NCBI GenBank assembly: GCA_008931825.1
Contig: QXVZ01006028.1
Location: 1-64,000, forward strand
DNA: 64,000 nucleotides
Source of the DNA: Phallusia fumigata
Taxonomy: Eukaryota; Chordata; Ascidiacea; Phlebobranchia; Ascidiidae
Direction of reading: 5' to 3'
Shown here: positions 1 to 21,039 of the stretch, piece after piece
Position numbering within the stretch: position 1 is the stretch's first letter
Layout: every line of letters begins with the position of its first letter
Translations under genes and position numbers: made by a program
Notes under the pieces: generated by a model
The model's database searches: none
What the model saw: the letters and a program-made list of their open reading frames with translations, nothing else
What the model was told of the DNA's origin: nothing

Positions 1-567
1 ACAATAAACGTTTTAATATCTGATGTATAATCCTTGAAGCAACAAAGTTTTAAAAGAAACATGGCAACGCTATGGGTTGACTCTTTTTTTATTAATTAAC
101 GGTATTTTATCGTTAAATCGGTGTCCTTAATGAGATGTGCATATGTTTTTTTTCATTCAATTCATGAAGACAACAGTAATTTTTGGAACGTTAGTATTAC
201 AATGCATACACTACATACAAGCGCTCTGGCAATTTTGTTAGGCTAATCAGGATACTTTTCACGTCCGTACCTTGTGTTCCAAAATGCGATCTTTAGTTTT
301 GCAAACCAAGGGTTGGTAGAGGGAACTTTAACGAACTTAACCAAAATGCACTGACGGGTGTTTCAAATTTTCAACTAAAATTTTGAGTCAAAGTAATAAA
401 CAAACTGCGTTTTGTTACTTAAACAAAATGCGTTTTGTTACTTTTTAACTCATTTTTATTGGTATGTTTAAATAGAGATGGATAGTGTTTTAAAATAAAG
501 CACGTTGTTACGTTGCGCGAGATTTGAAATTGAAAACAAAAAGCAGCCATTTTTCCGTAACACTCAC
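1..567. other. PKD2 intron, left edge
   Basis: Apart from the family A fragment, this stretch holds a short direct repeat (tgcgttttgttactt at about 406 and 429). I found no further polycystin coding sequence, so the next exon lies outside the window. Confidence 0.6.
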
Positions 568-3500
568 ATGCTTTCGGAGAATGTGCTGAAATCCTTGACT
601 TGCGTTCCGAATACGAGGTAGCCGAGTTGTGCGTAGGCAAGGAATATGATGAAAAACATGATGGCGAAACCGGCGATGTCCTTGGAACAGCGGGACAAGG
701 TCGACTGAAGCTGCGTCATCGTCCGGTTGAAGCTGGAAATCACGCCGGTAACGGGTTAGGGTAATTCCCGCATTATTATAAGCAGCTGTGGTTTATGATT
801 TGGAGTTTTTAAGGTGAAAAAAACTTGACAATGGCGGGAGTTTTTGGAAAGACTTTACAGCATCAAGGGTTTTTAGAACAACAGTCTATTGTGCAATAAC
901 ATCTTAAAAAGATCACCACACAGTTAACAACTATGCCAAAGATCATATTTAGCCACAATTCCTTTAATGCTCTCATAAAAAAATCATTTGGTACAAAAAC
1001 TGATTGTGTGCAGAAAAACAGCAATGATCAAAAATAGATCAGTTTATGTGAGTGCAAAATTTCTGCCAAGTAAGAATGTCAAGTGCAACCAATTTCCATG
1101 TAATTTTGAAATTAACTGGTTTGTGATTTTCGTTTTGTACCCTTCGCTGCACGCAGATACCTCTTAGATGTGGGGTAACTGCGTCCATGTCCTTTTAAAG
1201 GAAACCCAATGTTTATTAGTATGTACAATATGTTGTAAAGTTGTCAAGATAAAATAGACTCAAGGCAAGACGGAATTCTAACACTGGAATTAGTTTTAAA
1301 TGATTTGTAATTTCTATTGTTTCAGATTTCTCATGAAAAGATTCCTAAAGGAAAAACTGTTTCATGCTTTTATTACCGAATATTGATTTACCATAACAGA
1401 TTTGTTACCGGTACATAGTGTTCAAAGCGAGTTTGTACTTTTCATAAATATCAAATATATACACCAAAATGCCAAATAGTCAATTTCAATCCACCAATCT
1501 CACCTGATGTATTTGAAGATCTTAATCCATGCAAAGAAGACAACGACAGCCACCATGTCGTTATACTGCATCTGCCAGTATGCGAGAAACTCAAAATCTG
1601 GGTAAACAAGCGGATTGACGAGAAGTAACTCCAACAGTTCATCCACTTTCACTGTCCGATACACATTAAATGCCATTGCTGTCAATGAGAGCTGAAAAAA
1701 TACAAAATTTGGCATTGTAGGAGAATTACTGGCTTTTGTCATATCAATAAAGTTGTGTGAAAATGTGTTTTTGTATGTTTATAGGATGAAAAAGTCTGCA
1801 TACACATTTTATGGTCAATAAAATTTTACCATCAGGATTTTTGCTCCTTTCTGGTTCTGCTAAAACAGTTTTAGTGTTTTAAAAAATGGTGTTTATAAAA
1901 AGTTGAAATACCGTTTTGTCAAAAAAATTTAAGTCAAAATTGAAACAACAGACTTGAGAGTACAAGGCTGTCATATGTACGACCCTGCCACCTTGAGCTA
2001 CTTTTGCAAAGGTGTGAATTCCAAGTTAATCTGTAATTTAGGTTTTAGCCCACTAAAAATGATTACTAATAGTTGAAGCGAACTGTGCTTACCAAGATAA
2101 TAATGATGTCCAAACAGTTCCAAACACCCTTGAAGTAAGAACATTTGTGCTTTTTGATCTCCAGGATTTCCTCAATGATGTAGTAGAAAATAAAAAGCAT
2201 GTAAAGAATCTGTATTTAAACAAATAAGTTAATTTATTGATTTAACAAGGATAAAAGATATTTTAAGAAAAGTCTGAATGTTGTTAAATATTAGGGAGAA
2301 AACAAAAAAAAAAAAAAGCTAAAATTGCAAAATATGTTTTTTTTACCTCACAAGCCATCAGGAAGTAATCATATGTTGTGACATATCGGATCAACTTAAC
2401 GGTTCGGAATTTCCATGACGGAACAGCGCCACCCGTTGGTGGAAACTCAACCACCAGTCTACATAGAAAACACAACAAAACAATATTTGGCAAGTCCAGT
2501 TACACCAACATTTGCCTAAACAATGTATGTGGGTCGATTTTTAAATGGTATGCACTTGAGCGACCAAACTGAGTGCAGTTATTAAATACTTTTTACATCA
2601 ATATTGCTATAGATATAAATAATTACTGCAGCAACATGCATTAAAAACAGTGTTATAATTTAAAAGTTTTAAGAAACTGAGTGCCAAACATCTGTTTGTT
2701 CAGGAAATGAGCATAATTTACAAATTAAGTTTTGTCTTTAACAAATTTCTTCATTGAAATTGATCAAAGAAATGTCCAAAACTTTTTTTCTAGTAACACA
2801 CGGTTTGAATTGTTTCAAATCATTGCACAAAATATGGCAAAACTAAAACAAACTCAAAGACATTGTAATGCAAAAGTATATTTTTTTATGCCGAATTACT
2901 AAAGCCATAAAAAAATGTTTAAAATCAACAAAGTACAGTGCAGTTTAACAAGCATTCACTTATAAATTTTCAAATTTTATAAATTTCCTATTATTGATTA
3001 ATTTTTATTGGTTTTTCAACTTGATCGAACATTTAATTACCGAACAGCTTTTAAATCATAAAGTTAGGGGATGCCGGATTGATGAATGAGCTTTATTTTG
3101 CGCACTACGAAGATGTTTGTTCATACCTCACAACACAGAATAAGTTGATGTTGGCATTGTAGACTGTAAAGTCAACGAACACAACCCTTGTGCCTCGCTC
3201 CAGCCAAAGGTTTTCCTTCAGGTTTGTTATCATTGGGTATGATTTCGCCTTGGTGTTGTCAAGATCCTAGAGGAAATTCAATTTGTCTCAAACAATACAG
3301 CATATTTAGGGATTAAAAACTGTTAATATTATTTTACAAAGCAAATACTTTAATTTCTTACCTTCTTAGAATCAAATTATACACTTTACCCTTTTATTAT
3401 TGTTATCTTTTACATTTAGTGTTTCAAAATTTATCTTTTACATTATATTAGTAATTTTTGAGTTTTAAAATACTATTTCAGTTTAGTTATATGGTTAATT

Positions 3501-6500
3501 TGCAGCACACTATTATGCCTAAAATCATTTTTTTTAAATTATGAAATGATTAAAACCAAACAATCATTCATGCATATGGGATGATTGAAAATTAGAAATA
3601 AGCTTTTATCATGCACAGTTATCATGATAACACCAAACTCAATAAGATCTACGATTGAATATTGCCATAAAACTTGCAAATTAGTCAAAGCGAAGTTTCA
3701 TGCCACCATGATGAAGACTATCCCATGTTAGTGTATTTGATACCAGGTTAATTTTATGTTTTGTCAAAGCAGTAAAAATATTAATTTTAATGGCCTTAGT
3801 TGTCCTATCTACATGAAAACTGCAATTAAGCATGTTATTTGGGAATTAGTTTTGGTAATTTTGCACCGCAAACTTTTCATACCTGATAGAAGCCACCCCC
3901 GGGGTACGTGGCTAAATACCCCCAGTACGACTGGATGGTTTCGTTCGGATAAACCCAACTATAATACCAACAACACAAAAAACATAACACATCTGAACTT
4001 AGAAAAACATGGCCCCAATATTGCAGTCAGTTGAAAACAAAATTCATCCAAGAACAAAAAAATTTTGACAGGTTAACTGACTGAAATTTTGGGAAAGCCA
4101 TTTTCGATTTCTACCTGGTAATACCCTCCACCGGAGTATGTGTAATCAAGTTGACCCCAGTGACTTGAACCATCTAGATCATCCTCGGTCGAGTAAACCC
4201 AGCTAATTTATACACAACACATAAAAATGAAATACGTTTGTACAAAATCAACTATGAAATGCATGCAAGTTTGAGATTTGCTGATAAGCAGTGTTGGTGG
4301 CCAATGATCAAAAGATACTGATAGAATATATTTTTACCCCAATGCATTTGGCCAACAAAATGCTAAGAGTCTTGGCTCCGATATATTATTTTACCTTTAG
4401 CTTGCTAAGAGAACAGTGATGTGCTTATGTAACGTATATCTTCTATCAGGACTTTTATAAGTCACACTAGAAAGGTGCACATATGTCAAAAGTACATTGA
4501 AGGGCACTGATAAAATTAATCAATTTATTTTTAGTCTTTTAGTAAGGCAAAGATAATTCTGTTTGTGCATCGTTGTTACCAGACAGGTTAAAACCATTAC
4601 ATTTACATGTCGAAGCCAACAAACCTACAAAAAATTTTCTTTGCAATATTTGTCAAGGTAAATTGGGAATAACATTTTGAAATGGTGTCAGAAACTTGCA
4701 AAAAACGTAAATGACATATGCAAACAGTTTAGAAACAGTCCAACATAAATATATACTTATTTTTTTTTAGAATTTGAGTAACAAAAAATCACAAAATTAA
4801 AAAATACAATGGCCATGAATTTACATTTAACCAGCGAAACATGCAAAATCAGTGCTTACAGACCATGAGCTTAGAAATAAATCCCATTGTAAACATATAA
4901 GTGAAAAAAATTTGTCACAAATTCTTACGCAGTTCCATTTTCTGGACCAAATGGGTTTTTATCCTCTTTGGCTTTCGAATAGGAATCGTAGCATGACTGT
5001 ATTTCATCCTGAAAGTCTGGGTGCACTTCACATGACCCGTTGCGAACCTAAAAAATCAGACCCATAAAATTAGGGTGTGTCCAAATGTTAATTACTTGTT
5101 GATTTGTCTGAGCTTGGCAGCCATCTAAAAGTAATTAATCAGCGAAAAGAGTCAAAGTAATGTATATTGTTTTTTGCAAAAGAACTCTCCTAAAAGTGTT
5201 TTCAAACAAGTTCAGAGGTAACTATTTTCACATGTAGAAAGTATGACATTTTCACAATTTTGTGCTATCCATGTTTGCTAATAAGCCTTCACACAACAAG
5301 AGTTTGTCTAATAATTTACAAGACATAGACTTGAGGAGTAGGCTAATTAAAAACATCACAGTTTTAAGCTTTTCGCCATTGGCAAGAATTGTGCGCTGAC
5401 ATTTTAAAATTTAATTTTTTGAACTATTTTTTTAGTTTTTTTGACATCATTTTTATGACTTTTTCATGCAATAATTTTTGTCCACAAAAAAGTTTCAAAA
5501 TATTATGTCAGTTTTGTTATATAGTTCATTTGCAGTATACTATTATACTTAACAAAATCCTTTTTTAAACAAAAGTTTATCTAATCCGTTATAAGCAAAA
5601 GTTTTAGAATTTACAAACACAGAGAATAAGTTAGTTAAAAACATCACAGTTTTAAGGTTCTCTTCATTGTCATTATGCACTGATGATGACAACAACGATT
5701 GTCGAAACATTTGCAATATAATGTGTTCACCTCATACAAGTTCTCTGGCAGTTAAATATTTTTTACAAAATAGTTGACAAAACAGGAATTTACAAAACTC
5801 AGCCACACCTTGAGTTGTCTGACACGTGGAACTCCAAGTAACTTGTTTTCATAGTAGATATATCCAAGTTCTTCATCTGAGACGTTCTTGTCATTGTACC
5901 ATGTTTCCCAGTATAAACCATCCATTAGTGGACCTTCTGCAAACTGTTGATAAACATGGCAATATTTAAACCATTAACTCAAGTATATGACTAGTTTTGA
6001 ATTAAGGTGTTGGACATGCATTTTTTCAGGCAAGTTTCTTGCATAATGACTTGATTGTGGAAGAGATTACATGAAAAAAAAATTTTTTGTATCCTCGTCA
6101 CTATTTAATAATCTTTAACTTTGTTTTATCTTTGGTTAAGCAATTTTTTTTGCTGTTTGCCTAATTCAAAACATAATTCTGTTTTACACATATCAGGCAC
6201 AATATGTTGTGTCAAAAGAAACTTTTACAACTTACTCTCCAGAAATCATGCATTGTTGTAATTCCCTTAAAAGTGTTTTTTGTTTCCGGAAAGGGGGCAT
6301 CAAGGAAAAGTTCCTGCATTACTTTGGTGTAATAAAAGTGCTTAGAACTCGTCATTCCAAATGTTACTGCAAAAAAATATTAAAGATTAATCGATTTTTG
6401 GCTACCAATTTATGGTTTGGTAAAGTTCCAAAACATCTTTAGAAACAGCTCATCAATATTTATGTCCGATATTATTCTATGTTCATTAAAAATTCATCGC

Positions 6501-9163
6501 CATGATCCAATAATAATACACAATTAATTTAATTAAGGTTTTTGTCTCCAGGAACAAAATAAAAACATATTTCAAAAACACCACTAATGTATTGATACCC
6601 AAGATTATTTAACTTTTATACGTGATAGAATAGATTTTTCAACATACAAAAAATAATTTAAACTTTTTTAAAAAGGAAGTTTTACATCTGTGTTCATTGA
6701 TTAAATTTTTAGCAATGCAAGTTTTTTTGTTTTAACAACCTAAATTCATTATGTTGTTGTGTTGCATGCAAAGCACACAGCAGCTTTTAATTTGCTCCAG
6801 ACATTTTGACATGAAAATACAAATGAAATCGATGCACGCAAAACTTACATATGCACAGGGTGATGATAAAAAACGCATAAATGATCAGTTCGCGAATGGT
6901 TGTTCTGATGTACAGTTCTCGGTCTTGATGGGTATCCTCTGTTTGCCTTGTACCCCACAAACCTGTGCAAAAAAACATATTAAACACCTTGTCAATTATT
7001 GACCATTGTTTTCTGTGCTCATCAAATCATTTACGCAATCATTAACCTATAATATAAGGTTTTGCGCATGGTTACATGCCGGGCTAAAATTGTCAGCTTT
7101 TGACAAACGAATTGTTTAAATTGCCTGAGGGGGCCCTGCCGAACAGTGTGTAGTGGTTATTGATAGGAAGCAGGAGCGGCGCTGATTTTAAAGGATATCA
7201 CATTGACAAGTGGGTAACTGGAGCGCTCTCATAAGTGTCAACACAATGGAAAGGCGAGCGAACGACAAACAAAGGACTTTTCACTGGAGGTGACAAAACA
7301 GGTGTAGTCTGGCACACCACATCATACTAGGTGCGATAATCGCAGCTGGTCATTGCTTGGCACTGTCAGGTCATTACAACAGACAGTATGTTACCAACAC
7401 CACATATTAAAGTACATATTTCACAAATAAAAGCACAAATCTTGGCCATATAATATTGTAGCTGTCATTAAGTTGCATCCAAATGTAAAATAAAAAGAAA
7501 AAACATTTGATTTATTTTTAAAGAGCATTGTTCATGTGTATGACAAACCTCTTAGACCCCCCTTAAAAGTAGCCCAAATTCCTTTCCTTCTGTGCTCATT
7601 GTCATCATCGTCATCGTGACCTCTTCTGCCATGGTTCACATAAACATCACTTGATGCATCAACATCATCATAGTCTGCCCAACAATAATTCAATTTTTGA
7701 TAGCCTCAACTAAAAACTTATGGACAGCTAAGGTTCAAAATACGCCGGACAACATTTTGGCAAACTACATGATAAGAACAGAACATTCACCAAAACACTT
7801 TTTTCGCCAGCAGTAGTTTCAAAATCAGTGGCAAATAGATGTTTTTTTGAAAGGTTAGTATCAATATTGTCGTTGGCCCTTTAGTCAGTCCTAGTGACAA
7901 AATTTGATTTTATAAAATCATAGATTGTACACCAAGATACAACAAAAAGTTGTATGTTGTGAATGAAGACCTCTGTAAACAATTCTGTTTTGTTAGCAAA
8001 ACTTACCATACAATCCATCAGAGATTGTATTGACAGCACCAGGATGGTCGTCGAAACCATCATTATCCCAGGCTGTTCGAGAGTCAGCGCTGCCTGGCCG
8101 AGGCTTTCCTAAATGTAAAAAAACTGTACTTTTACAAACTGTCACAGAAACAGTTAACTTAAACTTTAAAAATGCATGTGTTAGGTCTCTGAGATATAAA
8201 AACCAGATATGTATGCCCATGGTGCAATATGTCTTGTTTAGGGCAAGTTATTAAAAAACTGACACCTCTAAGCTTCAGATTTATAGCCAGTTAGTTCTAA
8301 CAACAAAATACAGAATTTAAATCATAAAAGAACAATATATTATAGTTACATTAGCAGAAAAAGCTAACATAGCAGTTTTAATTTACCTGAAGACATCACT
8401 GGTTTGAATTCTGTTGTAATTTTTATACAAGTCAGCTTTGGTAAAAACTTTCAATCTAAAAACCTGAACAACAACAACTTCTCATTAACTCTTTCTTTAC
8501 TGATCAATCAGAAACAACAACGGTCCCTAAATTCTTAATGATCAAAGTTGTACTTTGTGGTTGAATATACTGCACTGTTAGCTCCACTACTGATATATAC
8601 ATGTTTAACTGCCACCATTGATAAAAAGGGCCTCGAAATATTTTGTGTGACCACAATACACACAACTAAAGCTACTCCTATCTTGTAAAGCTGTATACAC
8701 TTAAACATCTCCTTATCACAATTTAAAGCGATAGTTTTTACAAAGGATTCAGCTATTACTGTCATTTATTTTGTTAAGCAAGTCTGACACTGCCTGTGTG
8801 AGACGTAGTATTATCTCTTCTTCACTGGGTTTAATGCTGCTTATTCAAGTATGTTACATGAATTATTAATGTTATATGGTTTTCACATGTCATGAAAATA
8901 GAATTTGCTGATATAAAACCACATTTATAATATGCTTCTGGTGCACTGCATGGAGGCTGGTGCTATGTGGTTGCAAAAAAATCTGTTTTATTGAAAATCG
9001 GACAATCTAATAAACAATAAGTTCAGATTTTTACACCTGATATGATACAAACAAATTCCTTTTTTAATTTTTTCAGGTGAAACAGAAAAACAAACTTACC
9101 TATGTGGTCAAGTTCATAATCTTCTTCTGTGTTGTTGATGGGACTTACTCTTCTAATTGACAT
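1..9163 (-). CDS. PKD2: Polycystin-2 (PKD2-like TRP channel), 3' end outside window
   Basis: This is a ciliary/ER non-selective cation channel of the TRPP family. Visible exons in coding order are 9100-9163, 8007-8108, 7549-7674, 6849-6962, 6236-6366, 5809-5943, 4929-5047, then either 4115-4202 or 3883-3958, then 3127-3266, 2347-2458, 2093-2209, 1504-1691 and 568-732. They join in frame for 1601 nt (about 533 aa). The start at 9163 is the first ATG and reads [11 protein letters not shown]. An acidic N-terminal stretch (DDDDD) precedes the GLWGTR motif and the first membrane segment. The TOP domain follows ([32 protein letters not shown]). Then come S2 with [12 protein letters not shown] before it, S3-S4 ([13 protein letters not shown]) and S5 ([20 protein letters not shown]). 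The pore helix, S6, EF-hand and coiled coil lie left of the window. The match to vertebrate PKD2 is strong throughout. It is divergent with the peptidase gene. Confidence 0.93.
191..236. mobile_element. Family A MITE, right-end fragment
   Basis: Contains tacaagcgctctggcaattt preceded by ttagtattacaatgcat. This matches the right arm and sub-terminal part of family A copies. No left arm was recognised, so it is a fragment inside the leftmost PKD2 intron. Confidence 0.5.
3466..3525. repeat. Diverged dispersed repeat, copy 1 (PKD2 intron)
   Basis: About 60 bp containing ttatatggttaatttgcag and cactattatgcc. It resembles 5490-5556 (ttatatagttcatttgcag, tactattatact), so the two are related copies in different introns of the same gene. 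No ends or target duplications could be defined. Confidence 0.55.
3883..3958 (-). other. PKD2: PKD2 alternative exon 8b (divergent duplicate)
   Basis: This 76-nt exon codes for [14 protein letters not shown], then [12 protein letters not shown]. It is a shorter, diverged copy of the exon at 4115-4202 (four codons fewer) with the same entry and exit phases. Both splice sites look good (attatag acceptor, CAG/gtatga donor). The shared AWVY start, the WG centre and the GGG-aromatic-Tyr-Gln end show descent from the same exon. Splicing both copies into one mRNA would break the reading frame, so they should be mutually exclusive. Confidence 0.85.
4115..4202 (-). other. PKD2: PKD2 alternative exon 8a (canonical TOP-domain version)
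   Basis: This 88-nt exon codes for [17 protein letters not shown], then [13 protein letters not shown] (the first Ala is split with the upstream exon). It closely follows the vertebrate polycystin motif around SSHWG and YSG-GYY. The acceptor is aaattag and the donor is CAG/gtagaa. Its length is 3n+1, and it enters at phase 2 and leaves at phase 0. A homologous exon lies 156 nt further downstream in the gene. Confidence 0.9.
5336..5690. repeat. Local direct duplication in PKD2 intron
   Basis: The string taaaaacatcacagttttaa occurs near 5347 and again near 5636, with similar flanks on the left (tttacaagacatagac versus tttacaaacacagag). This is a diverged direct repeat about 290 bp apart. The second copy merges into the left arm of a small inverted-repeat element (family A). 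Confidence 0.6.
5490..5556. repeat. Diverged dispersed repeat, copy 2 (PKD2 intron)
   Basis: Partner of the repeat at 3466-3525, in another PKD2 intron. It shares the run around ttcatttgcagtatactat. It lies between two stretches that both carry the string taaaaacatcacagttttaa (about 5347 and 5636), so this intron has had local duplication. Confidence 0.5.
5632..5772. mobile_element. Family A inverted-repeat MITE (PKD2 intron)
   Basis: The centre is actgatgatgacaacaacg followed by attgtcgaaac. The right arm is tacaagttctctggcagtta. The left arm is degraded here. The same centre and arm recur at 17850, 34432 and 57045, and partially at 191 and 60884, which defines a dispersed family with arms of the form aactgccagagaacttgta. 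Confidence 0.7.
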
Positions 9164-10439
9164 GTTTTGTCAGACAATGTTCATTCTGATACAAATGTTA
9201 GGCCTTTAAATAACTCTTACACCTATTGTAAGGCAAATATGTGAACTTGGTTAAGATTTTATTTGCACTGAACTAATACCACAAGTACTACGTGATAGTA
9301 TATTAGTCAAACAAAATTATTTACTACCTGACTTAATTACCTTATCGCTAAAGTTTAAACGATTTACATGACAAAAGTCGCTTGAAACTACGACGCGTTG
9401 TTTTGTTTGTTTATTTTAACTCTTTTGCGACACCTGACGGAGAAAATTATTACAGTTTGTGGACGCATCTAGCGATAAGGAACAACACAATGGCTCAGAT
9501 TGAATATAGTTCTTGGGCGGTATCGTTTCGCACTGTACAACAGTTTTAAAGGCAAAAATTCTATCTGTAATACATGGTTTTATCCTCAAGAATTTGAACA
9601 GCGACGAATCAAGACAACTTATATACCGAGTTTTTAAAAACGGATATGTGCCAAACGTGACGAAGTGTTTGGCGATGAACCTATATGTTCATCTCCCAAC
9701 TAAGACTATGAAAGCAATCGCTTAACCACATGATTGCCAGAAAAATGTTTTGAAACAAAGAAGTGTTTAATGGTTATTGCTTATCTCCATGGTTTGCAGC
9801 GTAAATATTATGATTAGAGTTTGTCAAATTTTAATTTAGTTGAAGTATGCGGCATACACGATTGCGCCCAAGGTAGACAACCACATTTGATCTTATCGCC
9901 GTAAATCAGAAGGTACCAATATCGCTATAACATAAGATGTTAGCTTTCATCTTGTAGTAAAAAGCTTCAATGATTGTGTTTTTGCCCGGGTTACTCAACC
10001 CCAGGCTAATTACCCGGCAGGCCAATATAAACCTGGCTAAACCAACGCAAAATATTTGAGATTAAATACCTTTCTGGCAGTGCAGCGCAAAGGTTAATTG
10101 GCTGCGTAATTGTTGAACTGTTGTAAACAGTCGAGGTTTAGCTCTGACAACAACGGCAGCGGTAATTATTAACCATCATTCAGCCACTCCTCACATTTTT
10201 AAGGTCACAATCCCGCTGCATTTATCGAAGTACATCGTTTTTGTCTGCTGTGCACAAGCCGTATGATGTAGTTTTTAATGTCAGTAAAATTGGCCAAAGG
10301 AGTTGCAGACAAAAACTGTTCAGTTAGTTATATTTATTTTGTATTTTTCCAAATTTCCATTTGCGGACCAATGCTATTGTATTTTCTAATTGTCTATTTC
10401 TAACGACTGCATTTTTTGCCAGAGCTTTTAGAAATTAAA
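9164..10439. promoter_or_regulatory. Shared 5' region between divergent PKD2 and peptidase genes
   Basis: A 1.28-kb spacer between two divergent start codons. It contains an 11-bp perfect inverted pair, ccttatcgcta at 9340-9350 and tagcgataagg at 9470-9480. Each half carries a GATA-type core, placed just upstream of the PKD2 start. No gene was recognised. A short ATG frame at 9490 stops after 19 codons. Confidence 0.5.
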
Positions 10440-19714
<9,275 letters not shown>

Positions 19715-20001
19715 ACAAAAAAAGAACCTTATTATTGAAGAAGTCAAATTACTTCACTTCAACACTTCATCTTTAACAAATCCATTTTTGTCAAAAAAGT
19801 AAAACAAAATGAGGATAAAGTGGTTAATATTTGTGTCATGTAAATTATTCATTGATATTTGTGTAACATTTAAGTTGTGCACTTTTCATCACAAGCATCT
19901 ACAAAATCATATCTTACTGGGAAAAAATTACACACACTTACATATGATTTGGCCATTTTAATTGATTTATCTTTTTGTTTTGTTTCTGCTTACTCTCTCA
20001 T

Positions 20002-20007
20002 AATAAA
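20002..20007 (+). other. Polyadenylation signal of peptidase gene
   Basis: AATAAA lies about 290 nt after the stop codon at 19712-19714, in an AT-rich 3' region. Confidence 0.6.
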
Positions 20008-20602
20008 TGCACCAATACAATTTTTATGACATTTAGGACTGTATACTCAACACAAAGAGTGTTGTATTAATGTTTTATCAAGCTGTCTACCTATAAGAGA
20101 GTAAACTGAAATTTCCTCAGTTAGGTGTAATATGCCTTTGGCAGGTTTACATCGCAAATCAACAACACTCGTTCCATTTTGCAATTTGTACCACTTCACT
20201 AGTCTTCATTGCAAATAGTAATCAAGCTACCTTACACTAAAACGCAACCTATTAAGTACTTCGAAATTGTTTAACATGATCAGAAAATGGTGGTAAAGAA
20301 AACACCACCAAATTTGCTCGTTAACAATAACCACTAAAACGAATTTGTAGGATTAGCGTTTTGATCTTCAATTTTAAAAACGGATTATTTAAAAAGCCAA
20401 AATCCCGCTGGAATTTTGTCACGTGACTTTTATGTGGGACAAATAAGCTTTTCAGTTTGCGTAATTGTTTTTTATAAAATGGAATTGTCTTGGTTGATTT
20501 ATAAAAAAAACTTTTGCATTTGGAAACGTGAGCCCGATTGCGTTGATATTTTGCACTGTTTCATTCGATGACAAAATCAACAAACTTTTGAGTCAACGAA
20601 AA

Positions 20603-20675
20603 AAATGTATTGCAGTAATCGGTATTGCAAAAATGTATTGCAGTAATCGGTGTTGCAAATGTATTGCAGTAATTG
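20603..20675 (+). repeat. Short tandem repeat, about 26-28 bp x 2.7
   Basis: The unit aaatgtattgcagtaatcgg plus ttgcaa is repeated at 20603, 20631 and 20657. It lies 3' of the GABA-A beta gene. Confidence 0.85.
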
Positions 20676-21039
20676 TTACCGTTAAGGTAGCAAAAAAGGT
20701 AACGAAATGGCCAAAACATGTGCGCGTTTGTAGTTTGTCCAGCAGACAAAGAACTGTTTGTCCAATGGAAGTAGTAATATCCTTAAAAACTTGTTTGTCA
20801 TGGGCAAAGTCACAATTTGGATCAGCCAGAAAGTATCGGGTTGCCATCTAACCTGGATCAGATCATGAATTCGGCGATTTGTTTTCAGAAAATGCGGAGG
20901 CATTTCAGTTGCCATTGTACAAGTGAAGATAAGTTTGAAGAACTTTCAGCGCCATTTTTTGTCCACTAAGTGGCGACAGCGAGTTTTCCGTCTCCAGCGT
21001 CGGTTGAATTCGCTCAGCGCGATCATCATCTCACGGCAT

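Larger units (their letters stand above)
19715..21039. other. Convergent 3' spacer
   Basis: Holds the 3' UTRs of the peptidase (plus) and GABA-A beta (minus) genes. It also contains a three-copy minisatellite at 20603-20675. No additional gene was recognised. Confidence 0.6.

Noticed and set aside
3883-4202. Both homologous PKD2 exons used together
   Set aside because: Each is 3n+1 nt, so joint use would shift the frame of the conserved downstream exons.
5937-5943. Alternative acceptor for PKD2 exon 6 (tttgcag) seven bases downstream
   Set aside because: It gives an early stop. The acceptor caacag before TTTGCAGAAGG keeps the frame and the conserved F-x-EG-x-L-x-DGLYW pattern.
9490-9725. 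Possible small gene between PKD2 and the peptidase (ATG at 9490; open frame 9513-9725)
   Set aside because: The ATG frame stops after 19 codons and the longer frame has no ATG. No splice arrangement or homology makes a protein.
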